This document shows positions 33,680 to 43,719 of a stretch of DNA of 60,344 nucleotides, piece by piece. The number at the start of each line of letters is the position of its first letter. The first letter of the stretch is position 1. Under the pieces are notes generated by a model, which was not told the DNA's origin, made no database searches, and saw nothing but the letters and a program-made list of their open reading frames with translations. Both the position numbers and the translations under genes were made by a program. The DNA comes from Nocardia caishijiensis NBRC 108228. Its GTDB lineage: Bacteria; Actinomycetota; Actinomycetes; Mycobacteriales; Mycobacteriaceae. The stretch is from assembly GCF_001612825.1 (NCBI RefSeq), contig NZ_BDBE01000008.1, positions 1-60,344 of the forward strand, in the 5' to 3' direction.

Positions 33680-34864
33680 CTATGGCTGGCTGTGCATATC
33701 TTCGGCCACGATCTGTGAGGTCCGTCGGTCCGCCTCGCCCTCGGTCCGCACCCGCAGGGGCGCGGCGGCCAGTTCGGCGGGCACGTCCTCGGCCACGGCA
33801 GCGGTGATGAGCACCTGCTCGGCCCCTGCCGCCACCTCCGCGAGGGCGGTCCGCCTGCGCCGGTCCAGTTCGGCGAACACATCGTCGAGCAGTAGCACCG
33901 GTTCGGCGCCGGTGTTGCGCAGCAACTCGAACGAGGCCAGCCGCAACGCCAGCGCGAACGACCACGACTCGCCGTGGCTGGCGAACCCCTTCGCGGGGGC
34001 GCTGCCGAGCAGCAGCTCGAGATCGTCACGATGGGGACCGACCAGGCACACCCCTCGATCGAGTTCGCGGCCGCGCGCGGCGGCCAGTTCGCGCAACACG
34101 ATCTCGCGCAGCTGGTCCACGTCGTCGGGTTCGGGGGCGCGGGCGGGGTCGAGCAGGTCCGGCGGCAGATACCCGGAGCGGTAAGCGATTGCGGCCGGGC
34201 GTGATTCGGGCGCGATCGACCGATAGGCCTGTGCCAGATAGGGATACAGATCGTGCACCAGGCGCAGGCGCTGCGCGAGCAGCACCGAGGCGTGCTCGGC
34301 CAGGTGCCCGTCCCACACATCGAGGGTGCTCAGGTCGGAGCGCGAACGCACCTGGCGCCCAGCGGTTTTCAACAGCGCCGAGCGCTGGCGCAACACCTTG
34401 TCGTAGTCGGCGCGCACCCCGGCCAACCTGGGCAGGCGGGCTGTGCACAACTCGTCGAGGAACCGGCGCCGCTCCCCCGGGTCGCCACGGACGAGGGCGA
34501 GATCCTCGGGCGCGAACAACACCGTCTGCAGAATGCCGAGGATTTCGCGGGAGCGGCGCACCGGCGACCGATTGATCTGGGCGCGATTGGCCGCGCCCTG
34601 CTTGAGCTCGACATCCACCCGCAACTCGCGGCCCGCGTTCACCACGGTCGCCCCGATCGCGGCCTGGGTGGCACCCATCCGGATCAGCGGCGCGTCGGCG
34701 GAGACCCGATGCGAACCGAGCGTCGCGAGATAGCCGACCGCCTCGAGCAGATTGGTCTTCCCGTTGCCGTTCGCCCCCAACAGGACGGTACGGCCTGGGG
34801 ACAACTCCAGCTCGGCGCGTTCCCACGAGCGGAAATCACGAACCGACAGCGCACGGATGAACAT
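33680..34864 (-). CDS. recF: RecF recombination mediator ATPase
   Basis: 394 residues. Walker [21 protein letters not shown] is near residue 30. The ABC signature region is [21 protein letters not shown], and Walker B is [17 protein letters not shown]. It loads RecA at gapped DNA. It follows dnaN with a 17-bp gap, the classic dnaN-recF order. The start is ATG 34864 with the conserved [15 protein letters not shown] opening. Confidence 0.96.
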   Translation of the reverse strand: MFIRALSVRDFRSWERAELELSPGRTVLLGANGNGKTNLLEAVGYLATLGSHRVSADAPLIRMGATQAAIGATVVNAGRELRVDVELKQGAANRAQINRSPVRRSREILGILQTVLFAPEDLALVRGDPGERRRFLDELCTARLPRLAGVRADYDKVLRQRSALLKTAGRQVRSRSDLSTLDVWDGHLAEHASVLLAQRLRLVHDLYPYLAQAYRSIAPESRPAAIAYRSGYLPPDLLDPARAPEPDDVDQLREIVLRELAAARGRELDRGVCLVGPHRDDLELLLGSAPAKGFASHGESWSFALALRLASFELLRNTGAEPVLLLDDVFAELDRRRRTALAEVAAGAEQVLITAAVAEDVPAELAAAPLRVRTEGEADRRTSQIVAEDMHSQP

Positions 34865-34881
34865 GTGCGGCGCGGCCCCGC

Positions 34882-36057
34882 TCAGCCGGGCAGCCGGACC
34901 GGCATCAACAGGTAGATGTACTGGCTCTCCAGCGCCGCGAACGCACCGGACTCGAGCACCTTGGGCTCCTCGTCGGAGGCGGGCAGCAGCACGGCGGGAC
35001 GACTCGGCGTGGTGAACCCGAAGGTGACCCGATCCGCGTGCAGCGCCGACAACCCCTCGGTGAGGTATCCGGGGTTGAACGCGATGGTCAGCGGCTCACC
35101 ACGGAAGTCGGCCTCGAGCCATTCCTCGGCGCGGCCCGCGTCGTCCCCACCCGCCGACAGCAGCACACCGTCTGTGGAGAACTCGAGCCGCACCTGGGCG
35201 CCGCGCTCGGCCACCAGGGCCACACGCTTGATCGCCTCCGACAGCGCCGACACCGGCAGCGTGGCGATGGAGGTGTGCTCCTTGGGGAGCAACTGGCGGA
35301 ACTTGGGGAATTCCGCGTCGAGCAGGCGCGTGGTGGTCCGCCTGCCCGCGTTGACGATGCCGAGCAGGCCGTCGGCACCGCTGCCGTTGCCGAGCGAGAG
35401 CTGCACGGGCGCCGAGGCGGCACCGAGGGTCTTGGCGGCTTCCGACAGCGTGCGCGCGGGGATGAGCACCGCGGTCTCGATGTCGGGCCGGGTCGGCTGC
35501 CACTGCAGGTGCCGCACCGCGAGACGGAAGCGGTCGGTGGCGGCGAGCACCACGTCGTTGCCCTCGATCTCCACCCGGATACCGGTGAGCATGGGCAGGG
35601 TGTCGTCACGGCCCGCGGCGACGGCCACCTGACCGACGGCCTCGGCGAACACGTCGACGGTGAGTTCACCGGTCTGCTGGGGCACCTCGGGCAGCTGGGG
35701 ATAGTCCTCGACCGGCATGGTCGGCAGGGAGAACTTGGCGCTGCCACAGGCGATGAGTACGCGGGTGCCGTCGACGGAGACGTCGACCGGCTTGTTGGAC
35801 AGGGCCTTGGTGATATCGGCCAGCAGCCTGCCCGAGACCAGCACCTGGCCCGGACCGGCGACCTCGGCCGCTACGCGCATCTGCGCGGAGACCTCGTAGT
35901 CGAACCCGGAGACCGTCAGGCCGTTCTCGTCGGCCACCAGCAGAACGCCACCGAGAACCGGCACAGGAGGCCGGGACGGCAGGCTGCGGGCCACCCAGGC
36001 CACCGACTCGGCGAAATCCTCTCGGGCGACCCGAAACTTCATGCTCGCAAGCTCCAT
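34882..36057 (-). CDS. dnaN: DNA polymerase III sliding clamp (beta subunit)
   Basis: 391 residues forming three clamp domains: [20 protein letters not shown], then [16 protein letters not shown], and LPVRLPG at the C-terminus, the hydrophobic pocket that binds client proteins. ATG 36057 ([10 protein letters not shown]) is taken; ATG 36042 is an alternative. It lies between oriC and recF. Confidence 0.96.
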   Translation of the reverse strand: MELASMKFRVAREDFAESVAWVARSLPSRPPVPVLGGVLLVADENGLTVSGFDYEVSAQMRVAAEVAGPGQVLVSGRLLADITKALSNKPVDVSVDGTRVLIACGSAKFSLPTMPVEDYPQLPEVPQQTGELTVDVFAEAVGQVAVAAGRDDTLPMLTGIRVEIEGNDVVLAATDRFRLAVRHLQWQPTRPDIETAVLIPARTLSEAAKTLGAASAPVQLSLGNGSGADGLLGIVNAGRRTTTRLLDAEFPKFRQLLPKEHTSIATLPVSALSEAIKRVALVAERGAQVRLEFSTDGVLLSAGGDDAGRAEEWLEADFRGEPLTIAFNPGYLTEGLSALHADRVTFGFTTPSRPAVLLPASDEEPKVLESGAFAALESQYIYLLMPVRLPG

Positions 36058-36300
36058 CGCCCGATTTGTCCTCTCCGAGTTTCGAATCCGTATGCGGGTG
36101 TGTTCAGCGGAGTTGAGGTGCTGCGTCGGCCGCGCACTGAGTCTCGCACAACCGGCCGACAACCAAACGGTACCCGGACAACGCGTGATCTCCGCATCGA
36201 CCCTCTAGGAGTTCCGCGCGTCCTCGACCCGTCCCCTCTTGTCCTTGCCTGCCTGTGAGTGAACCACCGATCGAGCCGAGCCTGTTCGACCGAGTTTCCA

Positions 36301-36375
36301 CACACCCTGTTTTCAAGAGATCTCTTCTAGAAGAAGAACTGAAGTAGTAGTAGGCACTGTGGAATCTGTGGACTT
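36301..36375 (-). other. oriC basal unwinding module: DnaA boxes, GC spacer, DnaA-trios, AT-rich DUE
   Basis: On the minus strand, two abutting DnaA-like boxes (36375-36367 AAGTCCACA, 36366-36358 GATTCCACA) are followed by a GC spacer (36357-36354). A run CTACTACTACTT (36353-36342), i.e. three-base DnaA-trios, comes next, then AT-richer DNA. The order equals the box-GC-trio layout described for bacterial origins. Confidence 0.65.
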
Positions 36376-36563
36376 CGCCCGTTTCCGCAGCTCAGCGGGC
36401 CTGGTGGCATGGGGATGGCCGTGGAGTGACTCGAGGATGAATCGGCGGTGTCTGTGGACACACGAGGTTGTCCCAGATCCATCCTCGAGTAGTCCTCGAG
36501 TTGTTCCACCGATTTCACCCACTTGTTCACACCTCGACCGAGGGTGGTGACGAACCGGTGGAT

Positions 36564-36765
36564 TCCTCGAGGAGTCCACAAGAAGTCCTCGAGGAATCCA
36601 CAGGCCGGATTCGCCGCCGCCGCAGGTCAGCGGCACTCACAGGCTGTGGGCAGACGAACCTGGGGATGATGTGCACAACTTCCTGTGAGTAGATGCTCCC
36701 CAGTTCCCTCCCCAGGCCTGTGGGTGAACCGGTGCACAACCGGTGGATTCCTCGAGGACTCCACA
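36564..36765 (+). repeat. three 17-bp oriC repeats: palindrome plus DnaA half-box
   Basis: TCCTCGAGGA-N-TCCACA occurs at 36564-36580, 36586-36602 (22 bp later) and 36749-36765, differing only at the central base (G, A, C). Three further CTCGAG cores lie at 36430-36437, 36482-36489 and 36493-36500. Confidence 0.85.
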
Positions 36766-36786
36766 GGGATTCCACAGGGCAAAAAA

Positions 36787-36815
36787 GAACACCGCCCCAG
36801 CTCAGGGCGGTGTTC
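36787..36815 (-). terminator. dnaA Rho-independent terminator
   Basis: GAACACCGCCC/GGGCGGTGTTC forms a perfect 11-bp stem with a 7-nt loop. On the minus strand it runs straight into TTTTTT, 16 bp after the dnaA stop. It isolates dnaA transcription from oriC. Confidence 0.93.
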
Positions 36816-36830
36816 GGGTTGGGGATGAAA

Positions 36831-39002
36831 TCAGCGGGAGCGCTGTTTGATTCGGGCTGTGAGTTCTTGGACCTGGTCGTACACGCGACGGCGCTCGGTC
36901 ATCTCCTTGCGCACCTTCTTCTCCGCGTACATGACCGTCGTGTGGTCGCGGCCGAACGCCTGACCGATCTTGGGCAGCGACAGGTCGGTCAGCTCACGGC
37001 ACAGATACATCGCGATCTGGCGGGCCTGCGCCAGCGGACGCGCCTTGCCCGGACCCGTCAGCTCCTCGAGTGTGGTGTTGAAGTACTCGGCGGTCACAGC
37101 CATGATCGTGGCCGCGTTGATCTCGAGCGCGGCGGTGTCGGGCATCAGGTCCCGTAGCACCACCTCGGCCAGCGACAGGTCGAGCGGCTGCCCGTTCAGT
37201 GAGGCGAAGGCCGTCACCCGGATCAGCGCGCCCTCCAACTCACGGATGTTGCGTTCCACCCGGCTGGCGATCAGTTCGAGCACGTCGTGCGGCACGTCGA
37301 GCCGATCCATCCGTGCCTTCTTGCGCAGGATGGCGATGCGGGTCTCGAGCTCGGGCGGCTGCACATCGGTGATCAGGCCCCACTCGAACCTGGTCCGCAG
37401 CCGCTCCTCGAGGGTCGCCAGCTGCTTGGGCGGACGATCCGAGGACACCACGATCTGCTTGTTCGCGTTGTGCAGGGTGTTGAAGGTGTGGAAGAACTCC
37501 TCCTGGATGCCTTCCTTGCCCTCGATGAACTGGATGTCGTCCACGAGCAGGATGTCGGTCTCGCGGTAGCGACGCTTGAACGCCACCTTGCGGTCGTCGC
37601 GCAGGCTGTTGATGAAGTCGTTGGTGAATTCCTCGGTCGACACGTACTTCACCCGCATACCGGGGAACAGCCGCTGGGCGTAGTGCCCGGCCGCGTGCAA
37701 CAGGTGCGTCTTGCCCAAACCCGAAGCGCCCCAGACGAACAGCGGATTGTAGGCGCGCGCGGGCGCCTCGGCGATGGCCACCGCGGCGGCATGGGCGAAC
37801 CGGTTCGACGCGCCGATCACGAACGTCTCGAAGGTGTACTTCGCGTTCAGGCTGGCCGAGCCCGACGACTGCGGCGGCGCCTCGGGAGCCTTGCTGAAGT
37901 ACGTCGGCCAGTTGTTGCGCGCGTCGACCACCGGCTCATCGTCGACGGGCTGGGCGCCCGGAGTTCCCGGACGCGGCGGCTCGGGCGCGGGATCGGCCGG
38001 TGCCTCCTCGGCGACGCGAGCTGCGACCGGCTCCTCCTGCGGTTGCGGCCGACGCGGGGCGCGCGCGGGCGGATCGGTGCCGAACAGTGTCTCCTGCCCG
38101 GAATGATCGCGCCGCGACGAGCCCGGCTCGCGCCTGCCCTGGGCCGGTTCGGGGGCGCGCTGCTCGGGCCGGGCGCCGCGGAAGTCGGGGCGACCGGCGA
38201 ACTCGCCGTTGGTGAAGTCGGGCACGGGATAGGCGGCGGTCGGCTCGAAATCGGCGCCGGGGAAATCGTCACCGGAGTACTCGGCGGGCTGCTGATACTC
38301 CGATTGCTGCTGGTAGTCGGTCTGCGGCTGGTACTCCGGCTCGGTCGGGTATTCCCGCGCACCCGCGTATTCGGCGCGCTCGCCGTACTCCCCGGTCGGG
38401 GCGGCGAATTCGCGGCCGCCGAAGCCGCCGCCGTACTCACCGTCGCGCTGGTAATCCGGCGCCTGCTGGTACTCGGGTGCCTGCTGGTACTCGGAAGCCT
38501 GCTGATAGTCGTTGCCGTACTCGCCGGGGCTGCCGTTGTAGTCGTCGGCGCCGTAACGCGGCCTGCCGTAGTCGCCGCGCTGCGGGTAATCGGGCACGCT
38601 GAAATCGGGTCCGGGATACCCGGCGGGCGGTCGAACCTGCTCGCGCGGCCGCTCCGGACGACTCGTCATCCTGGCGTGCCGGGGCGAGCTACCCGTGCGC
38701 TCCCCCGCGGCCGGGCTCGGCGCGGCAATGCGGACGCCGAGTCCCTCCACCTGCGGACCGAGGCGGCGACCGAGGGAACGCAGGATCGGCTCGCGCAGAT
38801 CACGCTCGATCGCCTCCTGAGCCAGCGACGACGGAACGGACAGCAACGCGAAACCCTGGGCGACGGTGAGCGGTTTCACCAGCTTCAACCACGCCTGCTG
38901 GGCGCGGCTCACCGCGGGAATGGCGCCGTCGGCCGAGCCGGTGGTGAGTTCGGCGACCACCTCAGGCCACACTGTGGCCAGCACGTTCTGCTCGTCGTCC
39001 AT
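36831..39002 (-). CDS. dnaA: chromosomal replication initiator DnaA with very long linker
   Basis: 723 residues, against about 500-600 in most relatives. Domain I is at 1-95 ([11 protein letters not shown]). Domain II (about 100-375) is an expanded Tyr/Gln/Pro/Asp-rich linker with repeats such as [15 protein letters not shown]. The AAA+ domain III (about 384-590) has Walker [10 protein letters not shown] and Walker [14 protein letters not shown]. Domain IV has the DnaA-box-binding [17 protein letters not shown] 39002 has GGGGAGGAC upstream; the frame continuing to 39218 is rejected. It binds DnaA boxes to open oriC. Confidence 0.97.
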
Positions 39003-39198
39003 GCAGCGTCCTCCCCGGACCGGTTTGTTGGGCCAACGGCCGCCGAGCACACCAGCGCGGCACCTGTGACCAGGTGCGATCGGCGTGATCGAAGCGAACA
39101 ACCGAAGCCGGTTCGAACGCCGTGCGGTCCCGGGATCGGACTTGGCGAGGGCACCGTCGGCCCTACGAATATGCCACTCCGGCCGTCTTTCCACACAA

Positions 39199-39218
39199 TT
39201 ATCCACAGATGTGGACAA
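39199..39218. promoter_or_regulatory. paired DnaA boxes upstream of dnaA
   Basis: TTATCCACA (39199-39207) and, inverted, TGTGGACAA (39210-39218) are both perfect boxes two bases apart. They lie about 200 bp upstream of the dnaA start, which suggests autoregulation or a second DnaA-binding cluster of the origin. Confidence 0.75.
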
Positions 39219-39473
39219 ACCTGGGGATAGAGGAATTCTGCCAGCGTGTGGCAGCGAAAGGAGCTGGACCTGCGGTTCTTCAGCAATCCCCCGGCTACAG
39301 AGGCTAGCGGTCAGGCGCCCGCGACGCCAGAGGTGTGGAGGAACTCACGAAAAGTCGCTCTTCGCGTCAGTGACGCCCGGGCGTGTCGCCGCAGGTCGGC
39401 CGCCCGACGGCCGACCGCGAAGGACCGGTAACCTGGACCGAGGTTCGGACGATTCGCCCCATCTGGGCCGAAT

Positions 39474-39509
39474 TTGACCCTGTATGAGGCGATCAGTACC
39501 CTCATACAG
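39474..39509 (+). promoter_or_regulatory. rpmH promoter with perfect 10-bp inverted repeat
   Basis: TTGACC (39474-39479), a 17-bp spacer and TACCCT (39497-39502) form a good housekeeping promoter. CTGTATGAGG (39480-39489) and CCTCATACAG (39500-39509) are perfect inverted repeats spanning the spacer and the -10 element, like an operator. Confidence 0.6.
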
Positions 39510-39654
39510 TCACCCCTTGGCGCGGTGGCGGCTGTGCGCTGCATGCTGATCGCCAAGGCACTCTGTGCGTAGACCGCGGTCCGCAGCGCAGAATCCGAAT
39601 CACCGAAAACTTCGGGTACCTCACTGGTGCCCACCAACTCGAGGAGTGTTGACC

Positions 39655-39798
39655 GTGGCCAAGGGCAAGCGGACGTTCCAGCCGAACAACCGTCGTCGGG
39701 CGCGCGTGCACGGCTTCCGCCTCCGGATGCGGACCCGTGCGGGCCGCGCCATCGTTTCGGCGCGTCGCCGTAAGGGCCGCTCCGAACTGACTGCCTGA
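39655..39798 (+). CDS. rpmH: 50S ribosomal protein L34
   Basis: 47 residues, strongly basic: [20 protein letters not shown], then [21 protein letters not shown]. This is the complete L34 family sequence. GTG 39655 with GAGGAG 8 bp upstream. It heads the rpmH-rnpA-yidD-yidC-jag-rsmG unit, the standard order beside dnaA. A dyad-containing promoter lies about 150 bp upstream. Confidence 0.97.
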   Translation: MAKGKRTFQPNNRRRARVHGFRLRMRTRAGRAIVSARRRKGRSELTA

Positions 39799-39820
39799 TC
39801 GCGCGTAGTCGGACGCTCGG

Positions 39821-40237
39821 GTGTTGCCTGAGCCGTATCGGTTGCACCACCGTGCCGATTTCTCCCGCACGGTGCGCCGCGGTCAGCGAATCGGGAGGCG
39901 AGATTTCGTCGTACACGCGTTCACGCACACGTACGACGATGTCGCCGACGGCGATTCCCTGGTCCGCGTAGGCGGTCCTCGGTTCGGGCTGATTGTCAGC
40001 AAGGCGGTGGGTAACGCGGTGGTTCGCCACCGGGTGGCCCGCCGCCTGCGTCATATGTGCGCCCAGGTGATCGATGAACTGCCCGCCGACACCGATGTGG
40101 TGATCCGCGCCCTGCCCGGTGCGGCCACCGCCGACTCCGCCGAGTTGTTGCGCCAGCTGCGCGCCGGACTCCGCAAGCTCGGCTTGCTTCGGGTCCCGGC
40201 GGCCGCGCTCGGTCGCACCCCGGTCGGTGAACGGTGA
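39821..40237 (+). CDS. rnpA: ribonuclease P protein component
   Basis: 138 residues. Conserved RNR-type basic helix is VSKAVGNAVVRHRVARRLRH, preceded by the RHRADFSRTVRRGQRIGRR-like N-terminus. It is the protein cofactor of the RNase P ribozyme that matures tRNA 5' ends. The start is GTG 39821 (TTG 39824 also possible). It overlaps yidD by 4 bp. Confidence 0.95.
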   Translation: MLPEPYRLHHRADFSRTVRRGQRIGRRDFVVHAFTHTYDDVADGDSLVRVGGPRFGLIVSKAVGNAVVRHRVARRLRHMCAQVIDELPADTDVVIRALPGAATADSAELLRQLRAGLRKLGLLRVPAAALGRTPVGER

Positions 40238-40536
40238 TGCGCACGCTCACCCGCTTACCCGCGAACGCGCTGATCTTCCTGATCGAGCTCTATCGCACCT
40301 ATGTTTCCCCCACCCGGATGCCGATCTGCCGCTTCACCCCCACGTGCAGCGAGTACGCGGTGACCGCCCTGCGCACCCGCGGGCTGGTCGTCGGATCGGC
40401 ACTGACGGTCGTTCGTCTGGCCAAATGCGCGCCCTGGCACCCTGGAGGGTGGGATCCCGTGCCGGAGCGCGGGTCGAATGCTTTCACCAAGTCATCGCCC
40501 GCGCTGACCGGCGATACGAACGACGGGAGTACCTAG
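40234..40536 (+). CDS. yidD: YidD membrane-protein-insertion efficiency factor
   Basis: 100 residues. Signature is [31 protein letters not shown] and [16 protein letters not shown], with the three conserved cysteines of the family. It is a small membrane-associated helper of YidC-dependent insertion. GTG 40234 overlaps the rnpA stop; ATG 40237 is equally possible. Confidence 0.93.
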   Translation: MMRTLTRLPANALIFLIELYRTYVSPTRMPICRFTPTCSEYAVTALRTRGLVVGSALTVVRLAKCAPWHPGGWDPVPERGSNAFTKSSPALTGDTNDGST

Positions 40537-40540
40537 AGCC

Positions 40541-41617
40541 GTGCTCGACATCATCTACTGGCCGGTATCCGCCATCCTCTGGTTCTGGCACAAAGCCTTC
40601 GGCTTCGTGTTCGGGCCCGACAGCGGGCTCACCTGGAGCCTCGCCGTGGTGTTCCTGGTCTTCACCCTGCGGCTCGTGCTGTACAAGCCGTTCGTGAAGC
40701 AGGTCCGCACCACGCGGCAGATGCAGGAGTTGCAGCCCCAGATCAAGGAGCTGCAGAAGAAGTACAAGAACGACCGCGAGACCATGGCGCGGGAGATGCA
40801 GAAGCTGCAGAAGGAACACGGCTTCAATCCGCTCATGGGCTGTCTGCCGGTGCTGGTTCAGGTGCCGGTGTTCCTCGGTCTGTTCCATGTGCTTCGCTCG
40901 TTCAACCGGACCGGTCACGGCTGGGGCCAGCTCGGTTTGAGCGCCGAGGAAAACGCCAACATCGGCAACTACATCTTCAGCGCCACCGACGTTCAGTCCT
41001 TCCTCAGCGCCCGTATCTTCGGCGCTCCGATCGCCGCGTTCATCACCGCTCCGGTGAGTGAGCTGCAGGCGTTCGCCGACTGGGGTGGTACGCCGAGCCG
41101 GATGAGCATCGCCCTCGTCGCGATTCCACTGATGGTGATCGCCGGTGTGGCGACCCACTTCAACGCGCGCGCGTCGGTCGCCCGCCAGACCCCTGAGGCC
41201 GCGGCCAACCCGCAGGCCGCCATCATGAACAAGCTGTCGCTGTGGGTGTTCCCGCTCGGCGTGATGGTCGGTGGCCCCTTCCTGATGATCGGCATCCTGC
41301 TCTACTGGGTGGCCAACAACATCTGGACCTACGGACAGCAGCACCTGGTGTTCGGCCGGATGGAGAAGGAAGAAGAAGCCAAGAAGCAGAAGAAGCTCGA
41401 GCTGCGGGCGCAGAACGCGCCCAAGCCCGGTGCCAAGCCGGTCGACGTCCGCAAGAAGCAGGACGCACCCGCCGACGAGTCGTCCTCGGCGAACGGGACC
41501 GCGGCGAGCAACGGCACCCCGAAGCAGTCGGCCAAGCAGGGCGGCGGAAAGCGCAGACCCGGCGGGCAGCAGCGGCCGGGTAACCGTGGCCGCGCGAACC
41601 AGAAGCGTAAGCGCTGA
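40541..41617 (+). CDS. yidC: YidC/Oxa1 membrane protein insertase
   Basis: 358 residues with the Gram-positive YidC1 layout. N-terminal helix ([20 protein letters not shown]), a cytoplasmic helical hairpin loop ([20 protein letters not shown]) and later TM helices (about 98-115, 185-205 and 240-275). The Lys/Gly-rich C-terminal tail may bind ribosomes. It inserts membrane proteins with or without SecYEG. GTG start 4 bp after yidD. Confidence 0.95.
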   Translation: MLDIIYWPVSAILWFWHKAFGFVFGPDSGLTWSLAVVFLVFTLRLVLYKPFVKQVRTTRQMQELQPQIKELQKKYKNDRETMAREMQKLQKEHGFNPLMGCLPVLVQVPVFLGLFHVLRSFNRTGHGWGQLGLSAEENANIGNYIFSATDVQSFLSARIFGAPIAAFITAPVSELQAFADWGGTPSRMSIALVAIPLMVIAGVATHFNARASVARQTPEAAANPQAAIMNKLSLWVFPLGVMVGGPFLMIGILLYWVANNIWTYGQQHLVFGRMEKEEEAKKQKKLELRAQNAPKPGAKPVDVRKKQDAPADESSSANGTAASNGTPKQSAKQGGGKRRPGGQQRPGNRGRANQKRKR

Positions 41618-41643
41618 GACGCGACCGGATAGAGGGAAATCCA

Positions 41644-42177
41644 ATGACTGTTGAGACCCAGACCGACGGAGGGGACGCCACCGTGTCGACGACTGTGGAT
41701 GTCGTGAACGACGCCGAGGAGGCGTTGATCGAAGAGGGCGAGATCGCGGGCGACTACCTCGAGCAGCTGCTGGATGTGCTCGACTTCGACGGCGACATCG
41801 ACCTCGATGTGGAAGGTGACCGCGCGGTCGTGAGCATCGACGGTGGTCGCGACCTGACCAAGCTCGTCGGGCGCAATGGCGAAGTTCTCGACGCGCTCCA
41901 GGAGCTCACCCGCCTGGCCGTGCAGCAGGCGACCGGCGTCCGCAGCCGCCTGATGCTCGACGTGGCCGGTTGGCGAGCCCAGCGTCGCGCCGATCTGAGC
42001 GAGCTCGGGGTGGCCGCCGCCAAGCGCGTGCTCGAGTCGGGCAAGCCCGAGGCGCTGTCGGCGATGACGCCGTTCGAACGCAAGATCGTGCACGACGCCG
42101 TCGCCGACATCGACGGAGTGGCGAGCGAGAGCGAAGGTGTCGAGCCGAATCGTCATGTGGTGGTTGTGCCGGAGTAG
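41644..42177 (+). CDS. jag: Jag/KhpB-type single-stranded nucleic-acid-binding protein (KH-R3H)
   Basis: 177 residues. An acidic N-terminus precedes a KH-like domain (about 45-110; LVGRNGEVLDALQELTRLAVQ) and an R3H domain (about 115-170; AGWRAQRRADL, PFERKIVHDAVAD). KhpB-type proteins bind RNA and influence cell division and envelope gene expression. The position after yidC is conserved (Rv3920c). A hairpin follows 32 bp after the stop. Confidence 0.93.
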   Translation: MTVETQTDGGDATVSTTVDVVNDAEEALIEEGEIAGDYLEQLLDVLDFDGDIDLDVEGDRAVVSIDGGRDLTKLVGRNGEVLDALQELTRLAVQQATGVRSRLMLDVAGWRAQRRADLSELGVAAAKRVLESGKPEALSAMTPFERKIVHDAVADIDGVASESEGVEPNRHVVVVPE

Positions 42178-42208
42178 GCTCACACCGCCGCGACCACGCA
42201 GGAAGTAC

Positions 42209-42239
42209 CAAGGCCTCCGGTCCCGGACCGGGGGCCTTG
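42209..42239 (+). terminator. hairpin between jag and rsmG
   Basis: CAAGGCC and GGCCTTG flank a GC-rich inner stem (CCGGTCC/GGACCGG). TTC follows. It is a likely terminator or attenuator before rsmG. Confidence 0.6.
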
Positions 42240-42270
42240 TTCATGCCCCGATCACCACCACTGGCGAAGG

Positions 42271-43017
42271 ATGTTTCACGTGGAACGAGAACTGGGTGCG
42301 CTGTCCGCCGAACTGGAACCACCCGCCGCCGCTGCCCGGCTGTTCGGTGACCGCCTGGACCTCGCCCGCCGCTACTACGCGGCGCTGGCCACCGCGGGCG
42401 TGGAACGCGGACTCATCGGACCACGCGAGGTTCCCCGGCTCTGGGAACGGCACATCCTCAACTGTGCGGTGGTCGGCGAACTGATCGACGAAGGCGCCTC
42501 GGTCGTCGATGTGGGCAGTGGCGCCGGGCTGCCCGGTATCCCCTTGGCCATCGCCCGGCCGGATCTCCGCATCACGCTCGTGGAGCCGCTGCTGCGCCGG
42601 ACGGTGTTCCTCAGCGAGTTCATCGAGGAGGCCGGGCTCGAGGTCACGGTGGTGCGCGGACGCGCCGAGCAGTCGGGGGTCATCAAGGAAGCGGGCGGCG
42701 CGGATGTCGTCACCTCGCGCGCGGTCGCTCCGCTCGCCAAGCTCGCGCACTGGTCGCTCCCCCTGCTTCGCGACCACGGCCGGATGCTCGCCCTCAAGGG
42801 CACCAGCGCCGCCGAGGAACTCGAGCGTGACGGCGCCGAGCTCATCCGCGACGGCGCCACCGATCTTCGGGTCGTCGGCTGCGGCGCGGGCATCGTGGAA
42901 ATCCCGACGCTCGTGATCAGTGCCGAACTCCTCCCCCGGGCCGAACGTCCGAACCGCCGCGTCGGACGGAAAGCCGCTGGCGCGGAGAAGAAGACGAGAA
43001 AGCGCAACCACTCCTGA
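42271..43017 (+). CDS. rsmG: 16S rRNA m7G527 methyltransferase
   Basis: 248 residues. SAM-binding motif [20 protein letters not shown] is near 78-97, with [14 protein letters not shown] before and [15 protein letters not shown] after. It methylates G527 of 16S rRNA; loss gives low-level streptomycin resistance. ATG 42271 lies inside a parS-like site, and GAAGG touches it directly. GTG 42280, with the same GAAGG 9 bp upstream, may be the real start. The C-terminus has a basic tail. Confidence 0.94.
   Translation: MFHVERELGALSAELEPPAAAARLFGDRLDLARRYYAALATAGVERGLIGPREVPRLWERHILNCAVVGELIDEGASVVDVGSGAGLPGIPLAIARPDLRITLVEPLLRRTVFLSEFIEEAGLEVTVVRGRAEQSGVIKEAGGADVVTSRAVAPLAKLAHWSLPLLRDHGRMLALKGTSAAEELERDGAELIRDGATDLRVVGCGAGIVEIPTLVISAELLPRAERPNRRVGRKAAGAEKKTRKRNHS
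42272..42287. promoter_or_regulatory. parS-like site over the rsmG start
   Basis: TGTTTCACGTGGAACG agrees with TGTTTCACGTGAAACA at 14 of 16 positions. It spans the first codons of rsmG. Confidence 0.75.
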
Positions 43018-43451
43018 TTCACCGGTCGGGTGTATCTGTTCACCGCTCAACGAGTTTCGTACCGTGACGAAATGGGTCGAGGGTGATTGGATGCACGGGC
43101 TACTCATTGGTTTTCGCCGTAGTGTTTGGAATGTCGGGAGGTAGGCCTCCGTATCGACCAATCGGGACTGTTTTGAGCGGGGCGGAAGTTGGCCGCAGGC
43201 ATGGTCCCCGCTTGGTGCCGAAGATCTGCTCGGGGGCGGTCAGCTACTCCACGGTCGAACCAAGACGCAGGTTGTCGTCGAAGGTGTGCCTAGAAGGTGC
43301 AGCGGCGTCCGTGGTGATTCGTTTCGCTGACGCTGTGCGGGGTCCGGCGGCTGGAGTGTGGTGGCGACACCGGTGAAGTCTGGTGGCGGATTATTGCCGG
43401 GTCCGTCGGGGGCTGGAATCCGGTGGCGGCGACGGTGACTGGATCCTGCCG

Positions 43452-43467
43452 TGTTTCACGTGGAACC
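43452..43467. promoter_or_regulatory. parS-like site upstream of parA (1)
   Basis: TGTTTCACGTGGAACC agrees with the parS consensus at 14 of 16 positions. Confidence 0.75.
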
Positions 43468-43478
43468 GGGCCGGACGT

Positions 43479-43494
43479 TGTTTCCCGTGAAACA
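43479..43494. promoter_or_regulatory. parS-like site upstream of parA (2)
   Basis: TGTTTCCCGTGAAACA agrees with the parS consensus at 15 of 16 positions. It starts 27 bp after the previous site. Confidence 0.85.
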
Positions 43495-43719
43495 AGCGTC
43501 GGTGGAATGAATTCTGGATGGCAATGCGCGTGTCCTCGGCGGCGTGCCGCGATTCAGCTTTCCTAACGGTCGCGGTGCTGGCAAGCTATTGAGGGTCGGC
43601 GCGAGTGAGTCCAACTCCTCGAATTTCGAGTTCTCCACCGACGCAGTTTGTTTGTGATGACACGGCGCCGACGCTCGTCGGGGATACGTGATCTGAAGTT
43701 CTCGGGTTAGGAGCAATCT

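Larger units (their letters stand above)
36058..36830. other. oriC: oriC, chromosomal replication origin between dnaA and dnaN
   Basis: This non-coding interval carries many DnaA boxes. The best matches to TTRTNCACA are TTGTTCACA (36523-36531) and minus-strand copies at 36453-36461 (GTGTCCACA), 36670-36678 (TTGTGCACA) and 36731-36739 (one mismatch). Looser half-boxes ending TCCACA lie at 36572-36580, 36594-36602, 36757-36765 and 36768-36776. An AT-rich stretch (36301-36353) on the dnaN side is the probable unwinding element. Confidence 0.95.
43018..43719. other. rsmG-parA intergenic region (702 bp) with two parS-like sites
   Basis: No gene is recognised. It contains the parS-like sites at 43452-43467 and 43479-43494 and, near its end, the parA ribosome binding site AGGAG (about 43710-43714). 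The remainder has mixed GC and no coding signal that I trust. Confidence 0.6.

Noticed and set aside
36058..36162. Upstream extension of dnaN
   Set aside because: The extra residues are not conserved and run into origin DNA; ATG 36057 or 36042 begins the clamp fold.
39003..39218. N-terminal extension of dnaA to 39218
   Set aside because: It would overlap perfect DnaA boxes and adds non-conserved residues; ATG 39002 has a strong ribosome binding site and the conserved opening.
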